Both the position numbers and the translations under genes were made by a program. From assembly GCA_947381945.1 (NCBI GenBank), contig CANCXM010000030.1, positions 1-36,696 on the forward strand: a DNA stretch of 36,696 bases. Direction: 5' to 3'. This DNA comes from an uncultured Muribaculaceae bacterium. Lineage in GTDB: Bacteria > Bacteroidota > Bacteroidia > Bacteroidales > Muribaculaceae. This document shows, piece by piece, positions 23,704 through 31,134 of this stretch; position 1 is the stretch's first letter, and each line of letters begins with the position of its first letter. The notes beneath the pieces are model-generated. The model was not told the DNA's origin. It ran no database searches and saw only the letters and a program-made list of their open reading frames with translations.

Positions 23704-24906
23704 ATGGAAACACCAATGAATATCAACGAACCGCAGACACAGTCTGCACCCGCCAAACCGGGCAAGCGCAGCGGTGGAATCTCGCGCTACATCCCGACCG
23801 GTGTCCCCTGTCTCCTGATAGTGACGGGATTGTTCTACTATCTCGGCTCAGTCATGGGGCTGCCCAACATGCTCAACACCATCATGCACACCGCCCATGA
23901 CCTCCTCATCAATACCGTCTTCTACCTCATGGGCATCTGCGTCGTGACGGGAGCTATCGGACGATTGTTTGTGGAATTCGGTGTCGTCAGCCTTCTCGAA
24001 AAGCTCCTGCGCCCTCTCATGGGTCCTCTATTCCGTCTTCCGGGTGTGGCCTCGCTCGGTGCGGTCATGACATTCCTGAGCGACAACCCGGCCATCATAT
24101 CGCTCTCGCAGGACAAACGATTCAGCCGCTACTTCAAGAAATTCCAATACATCTCGCTGACCAACTTCGGGACAGCGTTCGGAATGGGCCTTCTCGTGAT
24201 GGTCTTCATGGTCGGACAGGGCTACTATCTCGCACCATTCATCGGCCTTGTCGGGGCTGCCTGCGGTTGCATCGTGTCGACCCGTCTCATGCAACGCTTC
24301 GTCATAAAAGCCTATCCGAATTTTGAGACCGAGAATGTGATTGACGAGGAAATCACCGAGGAAAAAGATGAGAAAGCAGAATCCAAATCACTACCTATCC
24401 GCATCCTCAACGCTCTCCTCGACGGCGGACGGACCGGTGTCGACGTCGGCATCGCCATCATTCCCGGCGTACTCATCATCTCCACACTTGTCATGATACT
24501 CACCTTCGGCGCATCGGCCTCCGGCGAATATACCGGCGCTGCCTACGAAGGGGTGGAGCTCCTCCCGTGGCTTGCCCAGAAGGTCAACATCGTGTTCGAA
24601 TGGCTTTTCGGTTTCACAGACCCACACCTCGTTGCCTTCCCAATCACAGCCCTCGGCGCCGTCGGTGCCGCGCTCAGTCTCGTCCCCAACTTCATTTCGC
24701 AGGGATGGATTGACGGAAACGCCATTGCAGTGTTCACCGCCATAGGCATGTGTTGGAGCGGCTATCTCAGCACCCACACTGCCATGCTCGACTCGCTCGG
24801 TTATCGCGAACTCACAACCAAGGCAATCCTCGCCCACACAATCGGAGGCATCTTCGCAGCTGTAATCGCCCACTGTCTTTACATGTTCGTGACAATTTTC
24901 CTCTGA
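23704..24906 (+). CDS. Nucleoside-recognition (gate) domain membrane protein
   Basis: 400-aa polytopic inner membrane protein with about eight to ten helices and a hydrophilic N-terminus (~30 aa). Two gate-like domains (PF07670 type) are separated by an acidic loop (VIDEEITEEKDEKAESKS, ~213-230). The first is around GICVVTGAIGRLFVEFGVVS and the second around VGIAIIPGVLIISTLVMIL. Members with this domain include nucleoside transporters and spore maturation-like proteins, but the substrate here is unknown. Met5 is an alternative start. It follows the porin gene by 44 bp, so co-transcription is likely. Confidence 0.75.
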   Translation: METPMNINEPQTQSAPAKPGKRSGGISRYIPTGVPCLLIVTGLFYYLGSVMGLPNMLNTIMHTAHDLLINTVFYLMGICVVTGAIGRLFVEFGVVSLLEKLLRPLMGPLFRLPGVASLGAVMTFLSDNPAIISLSQDKRFSRYFKKFQYISLTNFGTAFGMGLLVMVFMVGQGYYLAPFIGLVGAACGCIVSTRLMQRFVIKAYPNFETENVIDEEITEEKDEKAESKSLPIRILNALLDGGRTGVDVGIAIIPGVLIISTLVMILTFGASASGEYTGAAYEGVELLPWLAQKVNIVFEWLFGFTDPHLVAFPITALGAVGAALSLVPNFISQGWIDGNAIAVFTAIGMCWSGYLSTHTAMLDSLGYRELTTKAILAHTIGGIFAAVIAHCLYMFVTIFL

Positions 24907-24936
24907 TACATCCGTTAAAATTATTGGCTATCCCCC

Positions 24937-24974
24937 GTCAGCCCTATTTGACCAAAGCGTCCGATAGGGCTGAC
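24937..24974 (+). other. 11-bp stem hairpin between two genes
   Basis: GTCAGCCCTAT (24937-24947) and ATAGGGCTGAC (24964-24974), perfect complement, 16-nt loop. There is no T-run, so it is not a classic terminator. It may be a processing or stability element between the gate-protein and carbonic anhydrase genes. Confidence 0.55.
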
Positions 24975-25003
24975 AAGCAAATAGAATCTTATCACTTACA
25001 ACT

Positions 25004-25570
25004 ATGATTGACGAAATTATCAAATTCAACCGCGAATTCGTAGCCTCGGAAGGCTATCGTCGCTTCGAGACCTCAAAGTATCCCGACAAGCGCATTGCAA
25101 TCGTAACATGTATGGACACCCGCCTCGTCGAGCTCCTTCCCGCAGCTCTCGGGCTCAGGAACGGAGATGTCAAGATGATAAAGAATGCCGGAGGCACCAT
25201 CACCAACCCATTCGATTCAACCATGCGTTCGCTGCTCGTGGCTGTCTACGAGCTTGGTGTGAACGAAGTCATGGTCATCGGCCACACGGGATGCGGAGTT
25301 CAGGGAATGGATGCCGAAGAGATGCTCCACCTCATGCGCGAACGCGGTATCGACGAAGAACACATCTCGCTCATGCGCCACTGCGGAATCGACCTTAACA
25401 GTTGGCTCCACGGATTCACCGACACGGCCGATGCTGTTGCTGAAACCGTCGACCTCATCCGCAACCATCCACTGATGGCAAAAGATGTACGCGTCGCAGG
25501 CTATATAATGAATTCAACAACCGGCCTCCTCTCCAGTCTCAGCGAGAATCAAGAAGACCGAGAAAGCTGA
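25004..25570 (+). CDS. Beta-carbonic anhydrase
   Basis: 188-aa zinc enzyme interconverting CO2 and bicarbonate. The zinc ligands are Cys36 in CMDTR (with the catalytic dyad Asp38/Arg40), His94 and Cys97 in GHTGCGVQG. The MIKNAGGTITNP segment is typical of the YvdA-like clade. Length is near the family's short form. It is cytosolic and likely supplies bicarbonate for carboxylations in a CO2-rich gut habitat. A hairpin without T-run precedes it. Confidence 0.92.
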   Translation: MIDEIIKFNREFVASEGYRRFETSKYPDKRIAIVTCMDTRLVELLPAALGLRNGDVKMIKNAGGTITNPFDSTMRSLLVAVYELGVNEVMVIGHTGCGVQGMDAEEMLHLMRERGIDEEHISLMRHCGIDLNSWLHGFTDTADAVAETVDLIRNHPLMAKDVRVAGYIMNSTTGLLSSLSENQEDRES

Positions 25571-25842
25571 CAAGACCGGCCATACAATACGGACAAATAC
25601 CCTAATGGTACAATAAGCCCCCTATCATCCGATAAAATCATATAAATTTCGAAACTATTGAAAATAAAAGCTGAAAAAGAGTTTTATTTTCAAAATATTT
25701 TGTAATTTTGCCCGCATCAAAAATACAATAATTATCACGATTCATCAAAAAGGCGCCCTCCGGAGCCCCAAGAAAAATATAGAGGTTTTATCCGACTAAC
25801 TTTTACAAAATATAATACCATTCATCCTTAAAATTTTATTTT
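25571..25842. other. Intergenic region and long leader of the secreted protein gene
   Basis: No gene seen. A -7 box lies at 25703-25710, followed by a leader of about 125 nt that contains a GC-rich patch (GGCGCCCTCCGGAGCCCC, 25752-25769) with only partial self-complementarity. Confidence 0.5.
25703..25710 (+). promoter_or_regulatory. -7 box of the 327-aa secreted protein gene
   Basis: TAATTTTG matches TAnnTTTG. There is no perfect TTTG at the -33 position; a TTTT-rich stretch occupies it. Confidence 0.6.
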
Positions 25843-26826
25843 ATGAAGAAAATCTTTACTCTCGCAGCCGTGGCTTGCATGGCATGGTCAGTAAACGCCC
25901 AGGAAATCTGGAAAGCAGCCGACTATAACCTTGAAAACGCAACTCTCGAAACCCTGACTCAAGGTATCTACGGCGGTGGCACAGCTGATGCTCCTGACAC
26001 TTCCATTCCTTCTTCACTCAAAACTTCGACCATCGTAGTGAAGGTTAACGGCCTTACTATGACCGGTGAATCAACCCCCAATGGCGACAAGAAGATCGAA
26101 ACAGCTGCCAACGCATGGCAACTTAAAGGTTCTGTAGACGGCAATGACGCTCTCATTGTTGACGGATGCACCCCACATTTCGCCCAGTACCTCATGGGTC
26201 AGGGCAACCCCGAAGCACTTCATTGGGAATTCGATGAGGAAACAGACAACGGAACCTCACACCGCGTCTATGGCACATACTGGGAACCGGGAATGGACAT
26301 GCCTGCAAAGGGTGCATACTGGAAATTTGACGCAGCTTCCGCAGGATCACTCAAAATCGCCATCTATGGCAATAAGAATGCCAATCCGACTTACATTGTA
26401 GACGCCTCAACTAAACAGCCTATTCCTAACACAGACATCGACGTAGCGATTTTCTATCAGAACACCGGCTTCGTATTTGAAGGAAATGTTGATGACGGCG
26501 ATGCCAAATATCTTAATGTTGGCAAGATGCCTGAGGACTATGTAATCCAGCACACTAACGGCATTACTCAGAATCGTCCCGTTCTCGGTTATCTGACTTT
26601 CCCAGTAGAAGCTGACAAAACATATTATGTATTCAACACCAAGAGCCAGGTGGGCCTCTATGGTTTCGAATTCACTGCCAAGGGTGATGACTCTGCTATC
26701 GACAGCATCATCGCTGACGACACTCTCAATCCCGATGCTCCCATCTACAATGTCCTCGGCCAGCGCGTGACCAAAGACTACAAGGGCATCCTCATCCAGA
26801 ACGGCAAGAAGTTCATCAACAAGTAA
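25843..26826 (+). CDS. Secreted protein of unknown function with T9SS-like end
   Basis: 327-aa protein with a clear signal peptide (MKKIFTLAAVACMAWSVNAQ, cleaved after NAQ). The body is beta-rich and Asp/Thr/Asn-rich with no recognised catalytic motif. It resembles the pattern of carbohydrate- or ligand-binding beta-sandwiches (VVKVNGLTMTG, YWKFDAASAGSLKIAIYG). The end (APIYNVLGQRVTKDYKGIL, then QNGKKFINK) is the short Bacteroidales sorting-tail type, suggesting surface delivery. It is a single-gene unit with its own promoter and a strong terminator. Function unknown. Confidence 0.8.
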   Translation: MKKIFTLAAVACMAWSVNAQEIWKAADYNLENATLETLTQGIYGGGTADAPDTSIPSSLKTSTIVVKVNGLTMTGESTPNGDKKIETAANAWQLKGSVDGNDALIVDGCTPHFAQYLMGQGNPEALHWEFDEETDNGTSHRVYGTYWEPGMDMPAKGAYWKFDAASAGSLKIAIYGNKNANPTYIVDASTKQPIPNTDIDVAIFYQNTGFVFEGNVDDGDAKYLNVGKMPEDYVIQHTNGITQNRPVLGYLTFPVEADKTYYVFNTKSQVGLYGFEFTAKGDDSAIDSIIADDTLNPDAPIYNVLGQRVTKDYKGILIQNGKKFINK

Positions 26827-26887
26827 TATCATTTGTTAAGGACGAGGTTATCCATCCGGGACAACCATCAAACAATAGACAATCACC

Positions 26888-26930
26888 AATAAATAAGGAG
26901 TCCGGCTCAAGCCGGACTCCTTATTTATTT
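26888..26930 (+). terminator. Strong terminator
   Basis: 19-bp perfect stem (26888-26906 with 26911-26929), TCAA loop, T-rich 3' end. It ends the secreted-protein transcript. Confidence 0.9.
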
Positions 26931-26997
26931 TCTCATACTCCCACCCATCTCTCAAATCATATTAACTTCTTGACTGACAACCATCATCCCGGTAGGT

Positions 26998-27013
26998 ACG
27001 CTTTTCAAAGCGT
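26998..27013. other. Small palindrome downstream of the toxin remnant
   Basis: ACGCTTT-TC-AAAGCGT. It is followed rightward by two copies of AAATATAAAATCC (27040-27052 and 27055-27067). It may help end the leftward toxin transcript. Confidence 0.4.
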
Positions 27014-27094
27014 CCGCAACAGCATCGAAATAAAAACCGGAAATATAAAATCCAAAAATATAAAATCCGCCAATAAAACAAACCTGGCGATTGA

Positions 27095-27373
27095 TCAACC
27101 GAACAAATCGCTGTGAGAGCCGGTGTCGAGCATCAGCAACACCAGTTCAGTATCGTTCTGCTCCCATATCAGAAGCCAATCAGGCTGGATATGACACTCC
27201 TAGCAGCCATCATAGTCACCCGAGAGCTTATGAGGACGATACTGAGGAGGAAGAGAACCGGATTCCTTAAGCAATTCATAAACGGTCTTCAATTTAGATA
27301 AATCAAGGCCACGTTTGACACACTTCTTTAAAGCTTTGTCAAACCTTTTAGTTGTAAGGACTGAATAGCTCAT
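27095..27373 (-). pseudogene. YafQ-like toxin (type II TA) interrupted by an amber codon
   Basis: The minus-strand frame from ATG 27373 to TGA 27095 encodes a 92-residue YafQ/RelE-fold mRNA interferase with one in-frame TAG at codon 58 (27202-27200). On both sides the frame is intact: MSYSVLTTKRFDKALKKC..., then SGDYDGC-stop-ECHIQPDWLLIW and GSHSDLF. The ECHIxPDW segment and the HSDLF His match the active-site residues known for E. coli YafQ. The stop probably replaces a Trp or Arg codon (TGG to TAG is one change), so inactivation looks recent. The start overlaps the antitoxin stop by 4 nt. Read-through is conceivable but unsupported. Confidence 0.85.
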
Positions 27374-27606
27374 TTCATCACATGCGCCAAAAGTTCGTCA
27401 AAAGAATCAAAAGGACCTGAGACCCTCCCCTCCCTCACATCCTCGAGGGCTTCATCGAGGCCACATTTAGCCTTCTTTTCCTTCTTGGCCGAAGCCACGG
27501 CTTCCTTCTTGGCCGGTGCGATGGAGACACCATTGAAAGCCTTGACCACTTTTTTCAGTGTGGGCAACACGGAGGGGTCGGAAATATTCAATACAAGCTG
27601 AGTCAT
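27370..27606 (-). CDS. Putative antitoxin partner of the YafQ-like toxin
   Basis: 78-aa protein. It has an N-terminal strand-like segment (MTQLVLNISDPSVLPTLKKV), a Lys/Ala-rich middle (~30-48) and an acidic C-terminus (LDEALEDVREGRVSGPFDSF, DELLAHVMK). The layout fits antitoxins that use the C-terminal part to wrap the toxin. The assignment rests mainly on its position: directly upstream of the toxin with an ATGA overlap. The coding frame is intact although the toxin is broken. A -7 box lies at 27648-27655, preceded by an array of degenerate ~21-bp repeats that could be its operator. Confidence 0.75.
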   Translation of the reverse strand: MTQLVLNISDPSVLPTLKKVVKAFNGVSIAPAKKEAVASAKKEKKAKCGLDEALEDVREGRVSGPFDSFDELLAHVMK

Positions 27607-27647
27607 AATCTTTAGTTGTTAATTGGTGAATACCACACATCTTTTTG

Positions 27648-27655
27648 CAAAGATA
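27648..27655 (-). promoter_or_regulatory. -7 box of the toxin-antitoxin operon
   Basis: Minus strand TATCTTTG (27655-27648) matches TAnnTTTG. The -33 position falls in the repeat array and has no TTTG, which would suit a promoter governed by a bound regulator. Confidence 0.6.
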
Positions 27656-27657
27656 GC

Positions 27658-27766
27658 GCATTTCCATAAAAGTTAAAGCATTTCATTAATAGATTACATA
27701 AAATTCACTGACGGATTAAATCTTTCACTTATAGTTTAAACACATTCCACCAACAGTTAAAGTCAA
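27658..27766. repeat. Degenerate ~21-bp tandem repeats upstream of the antitoxin
   Basis: About five units spaced 19-23 bp: ATTTCCATAAAAGTTAAAGC, ATTTCATTAATAGATTACAT, ATTCACTGACGGATTAAATC, TTTCACTTATAGTTTAAACA and ATTCCACCAACAGTTAAAGT. The shared theme is TTYCAY-N3..5-AGWTTAAA. The array lies against the -7 box of the TA operon. The spacing of two helical turns would put sites on one face of DNA. Confidence 0.65.
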
Positions 27767-27875
27767 TCCTCAGCAATATAACAATTATAACGCTCCTCAA
27801 CCGCCACCCGGACTCAAGATTCAAAAAAATTAACTCATCCCACAGCCAAAAGCCAAAACTCCATTCGGGTAGGTA

Positions 27876-27944
27876 TAAAAAAAGAATTGATTGTCTCTCG
27901 ACAACCAATCTTAGTTAACCTTAAATCTAATACCATGAAAAACA
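27876..27944 (-). ncRNA. Small-RNA-like element, copy C
   Basis: Complete unit on the minus strand: full-consensus promoter, 5' block TGTGTTTTTCATGG then TATTAGATTTAAGGTTAAC, and an 11-bp terminator stem (27910-27900 with 27895-27885) capped by GAGA and followed by seven T. It shares its 5' block with copy B (2580-2655) and its second block with copy A (1-55). The segment complementary to 27912-27926 pairs perfectly over 15 nt with the porin leader at 22612-22626. Read on the plus strand there is a 7-codon ORF (ATG 27934), but it is not conserved in copy B. Confidence 0.65.
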
Positions 27945-27949
27945 CATTG

Positions 27950-27981
27950 CAAAGGTAAGCACTTTCCGCATTCCCCACAAA
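27950..27981 (-). promoter_or_regulatory. Promoter of small-RNA copy C
   Basis: Minus strand TTTG (27981-27978), 20-nt spacer, TACCTTTG (27957-27950). Full consensus, pointing away from parC. Confidence 0.8.
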
Positions 27982-28167
27982 TTTTTCAGCAACAAAATGC
28001 TTGATTTTAACATATTTTTTAGCATTATCGTCATTTTTCAAGCAAACTTCATGGTTTTTGGGCAAAAACAGCATCTTTTTGTAGCAATTTGCCACGACGG
28101 CTTCATCAACTGACAAAACATCTTTCCTCCGAAAAATCAAACTATAGGAAAAACGGGGATTTTTTTG

Positions 28168-28175
28168 TACTTTTG
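28168..28175 (+). promoter_or_regulatory. -7 box of parC
   Basis: TACTTTTG matches TAnnTTTG and lies 20 bp upstream of the ATG. No TTTG is seen at the -33 position. Confidence 0.6.
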
Positions 28176-28195
28176 CCATAGAAAAACAATGATTT

Positions 28196-30940
28196 ATGAG
28201 CGAGGACACCTTTCCTACGGATGCCATGGAGGATAACGAAGGCCTTGTGCCGGAAAACAATTCACCCGGACATTCCGAAAACTTCGACCCCAAGATTATA
28301 GTCGACACGACCAACGACACAATCCGCCACCAGTTGCGCGGAATGTATCAAAGCTGGTTTCTCGACTATGCGAGCTATGTGATTCTTGAGCGCGCCGTTC
28401 CTAACATTGAGGACGGCCTCAAACCCGTGCAGCGACGCATACTCCATTCGATGAAACTTCTCGACGACGGTCGCTTCAACAAAGTGGCCAACATTGTCGG
28501 CAACACCATGCAGTTTCACCCCCACGGTGATGCGTCGATTTACGAAGCCCTTGTCCAGCTCGGCCAGAAGGAACTCCTCGTCGAGACACAAGGAAACTGG
28601 GGCAACACACTCACCGGCGCCGGTGCCGCCGCAGGCCGATACATCGAAGCCCGCCTCTCGCAATTCGCCCTCGACGTGGTCTACAACCCCAAAGTCACCG
28701 AATGGACCCTCAGCTATGACGGACGAAAGAAGGAACCTGTCACCCTCCCCGTAAAATTCCCCCTCCTTCTCTCGAAAGGCGCCGAAGGCATCGCCGTCGG
28801 TCTCTCGTCGAAAATCCTCCCCCATAACTTCAACGAAATCATTGACGCAGCCATCGCATATCTCCGTGGCGAGGAGTTCACCCTCTACCCCGACTTCTTC
28901 ACCGGAGGCTCGATCGATGTGTCGCGCTACAACGACGGCGAACGTGGCGGCGTGGTGAAAATCCGTGCCAAAATCGAGAAAATCGACAACAAGACCCTCG
29001 CCATCACTGAAATCCCTTACGGCAAGACGACCGCGACGCTCATCGAGTCGATTGTCAAAGCTCAGGAAGCCGGAAAGATAAAAATCCGCTCCGTTGTCGA
29101 CAACACCGCGCAGACAGCCAACGTAATCGTCTACCTCCTCCCCGGAACGTCGAGCGACAAGACCATCGACGCCCTCTATGCCTTCACCGACTGCGAGGTG
29201 TCCATCTCGCCCAACTGTTGCGTCATCTCCGACAACAAGCCCCATTTCATCGGCGTAAGCGACGTCCTGCGCCACAACGTAGACCGCACCCGCGACATCC
29301 TTGAAGCCGAACTCAAAATACAGCTCGGAGAGGTGCGCGAGCAGCTCCACTTCGCATCACTCGAACGCATCTTCATCGAGGAGCGCATCTACAAGGATAA
29401 AGGCTATGAAGAAAGCGAAAACCGCGAGCAGGCGATAGCCCACATCCGTGGCCGTCTCGAAAAATTCAAGGACATCTTCATCCGCGAAATCACCGACGAC
29501 GATATCATCCGTCTCTTCGAGATAAAGATGGGCCGCATCCTGAAATTCAACGTGGCCAAATGTGAGGAACAGATAGCCGCCTACCATGAGCGCATTGCCG
29601 ACCTCAACTCGAAGCTCGACAATCTTACCCCCTACACCATCGGTTGGTACGAGAATCTGAAACACAAATACGGCGATGCCTATCCGCGCATGACCGTAAT
29701 CCGCAACTTCGACAACATCCAGGCTGCATCAGTCGCCGAAGCAAACGAAAAGCTCTACATCGACCGTGAGGAGGGCTTCATCGGCACCTCGCTCAAAAAG
29801 GATGAATACCTCTGCAACTGTTCCTCAATCGACGACATAATCATCTTCTACAAAGATGGCCGCTACAAGGTGGTCAAAGTCCAGGAAAAGATGTTTGTCG
29901 GCAAAGGAATCATACATGTCGACGTGTTCAAGCGCAACGATAAGCGCACTGTCTACAATGTCATCTACCAGAACGGCAAGGGTGGCACCTACTACATGAA
30001 ACGCTTCTTCGTCACCGGCATCACCCGCGACAAGGAATACAACCTCACCCCGGGCGAACCCGGCAGCCGCGTCTGCTGGTTCACTGTCAACCATAACGGC
30101 GAGGCCGAGGTTGTCAAAGTCACCCTCAAACCCAAACTGCGCCTGAAAACCCTCCAGTTTGATGTCGATTTCTCCGAACTTGCCATCAAAGGCCGCAGCG
30201 CCATGGGCAATATAGTCACCCGCAACGAAGTACACCGCTTCTCGCTCAAGGCTGCCGGTCGCTCCACCCTCGGCGGACGCGATGTGTGGTTCGATCCTGA
30301 TGTGATGCGTCTCAACTATGACGGACGCGGCGACTATCTCGGAGAATTCAACAGTGGCGACCTCGTCCTAATCATCCAGAAGAACGGCGAATACTACACC
30401 TCCACCTTCGACGCATCAAACCACTACCCCGACAATATCCTCCGCATCGAGAAATTCGCGCCCCATAAAGTCTGGACCGCAATCCTCAACGATGCCGACC
30501 AGAAATTCCCCTATATCAAACGCTTCACCTTCGAACCGTCGGCCAAGACACAGCGCTATCTCGGTGAAAACGAGAAATCGCAACTCCTGCTGCTCAGCGA
30601 CGAGCTTGGACTGCGCGTGGAAGTGACTTTCGGAGGAGCCGACTCATTCCGTCCGGCAATGGAAGTTGTGGCCAAGGACTTCATCGCTGTCAAATCATTC
30701 AAGGCCAAAGGCAAGCGCCTCACCACCTTCGAAATAGACACCATCACCGAACTCGAACCGGTCAGCACCGATGAGAATGATGATGACGATGAGACATCCG
30801 GCTCCGAAAACGCAGCCGATGCCGATGCCAACGGTGACTCCGCTGATGGAAACCGGTCTTCCGGCTCAGACGCAATCGAGCCCGAGCGCAGCGACGACGA
30901 AATCCGCGACGAACTCACCGGTCAGCAACGCCTCTTCTAA
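28196..30940 (+). CDS. parC: DNA topoisomerase IV subunit A
   Basis: 914-aa type IIA topoisomerase subunit that decatenates daughter chromosomes together with ParE. The breakage-reunion domain begins at ~45 (YASYVILERAVPNIEDGLKP). The winged-helix region has HPHGDASIYEALVQLGQ (~108-124), and the active-site Tyr149 is in AGRYIEARLS. The C-terminal domain follows after ~520, and the last ~60 residues form a strongly acidic tail (DENDDDDET...). The residue matching the quinolone-contact Ser of E. coli is Ala113; the matching Glu116-118 region is acidic as usual. ParE is not in the window. It ends in the convergent region holding hairpin E2. Confidence 0.9.
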   Translation: MSEDTFPTDAMEDNEGLVPENNSPGHSENFDPKIIVDTTNDTIRHQLRGMYQSWFLDYASYVILERAVPNIEDGLKPVQRRILHSMKLLDDGRFNKVANIVGNTMQFHPHGDASIYEALVQLGQKELLVETQGNWGNTLTGAGAAAGRYIEARLSQFALDVVYNPKVTEWTLSYDGRKKEPVTLPVKFPLLLSKGAEGIAVGLSSKILPHNFNEIIDAAIAYLRGEEFTLYPDFFTGGSIDVSRYNDGERGGVVKIRAKIEKIDNKTLAITEIPYGKTTATLIESIVKAQEAGKIKIRSVVDNTAQTANVIVYLLPGTSSDKTIDALYAFTDCEVSISPNCCVISDNKPHFIGVSDVLRHNVDRTRDILEAELKIQLGEVREQLHFASLERIFIEERIYKDKGYEESENREQAIAHIRGRLEKFKDIFIREITDDDIIRLFEIKMGRILKFNVAKCEEQIAAYHERIADLNSKLDNLTPYTIGWYENLKHKYGDAYPRMTVIRNFDNIQAASVAEANEKLYIDREEGFIGTSLKKDEYLCNCSSIDDIIIFYKDGRYKVVKVQEKMFVGKGIIHVDVFKRNDKRTVYNVIYQNGKGGTYYMKRFFVTGITRDKEYNLTPGEPGSRVCWFTVNHNGEAEVVKVTLKPKLRLKTLQFDVDFSELAIKGRSAMGNIVTRNEVHRFSLKAAGRSTLGGRDVWFDPDVMRLNYDGRGDYLGEFNSGDLVLIIQKNGEYYTSTFDASNHYPDNILRIEKFAPHKVWTAILNDADQKFPYIKRFTFEPSAKTQRYLGENEKSQLLLLSDELGLRVEVTFGGADSFRPAMEVVAKDFIAVKSFKAKGKRLTTFEIDTITELEPVSTDENDDDDETSGSENAADADANGDSADGNRSSGSDAIEPERSDDEIRDELTGQQRLF

Positions 30941-30964
30941 CCCCCATTTCCAAGCCAATACGGA

Positions 30965-31098
30965 GAAGGGTACATAAAGACAGAAGGTCAGAAGGGACAT
31001 AAGTTTTTTCAGTAAATCGAAGAAATATGAATAACAAAACTTCGCAATGATGAAAAAAACTTATGTCCCTTCTGACCTTTTGGCTTTATGTACCCTTC
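30965..31098. repeat. Long palindromic hairpin element E2
   Basis: Arms 30965-31010 and 31052-31098 match except for two substitutions and one extra T; 41-nt loop. The 5' arm is 43/46 identical to that of E1 26 kb away, while the loop is unrelated. It lies between the convergent parC and MFS genes and is a probable bidirectional terminator. Confidence 0.85.
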
Positions 31099-31134
31099 CG
31101 GCTTTTACCTTCCGGCAATTCTACACCCAGCAGA

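Larger units (their letters stand above)
27767..28167. other. Intergenic region before parC
   Basis: Apart from small-RNA copy C and its promoter (27876-27981), there is no ORF with protein character. The sequence is AT-rich. Confidence 0.6.

Noticed and set aside
27040..27067. Two copies of AAATATAAAATCC
   Set aside because: Simple AT-rich duplication with no further copies; not enough to call a functional repeat.
27113..27301. 62-codon plus-strand frame
   Set aside because: It is antisense to the interrupted YafQ-like toxin, whose residues match the family on both sides of the amber codon.
27934..27957. Seven-codon plus-strand ORF (ATG AAA AAC ACA ...) over small-RNA copy C
   Set aside because: In copy B the corresponding frame has no stop at that point and different codons, while promoter and terminator both point to minus-strand transcription.
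28262..29350. 362-codon minus-strand frame inside parC
   Set aside because: It is an antisense shadow of a GC-rich gene with strong codon bias; parC is unmistakable in the other strand.
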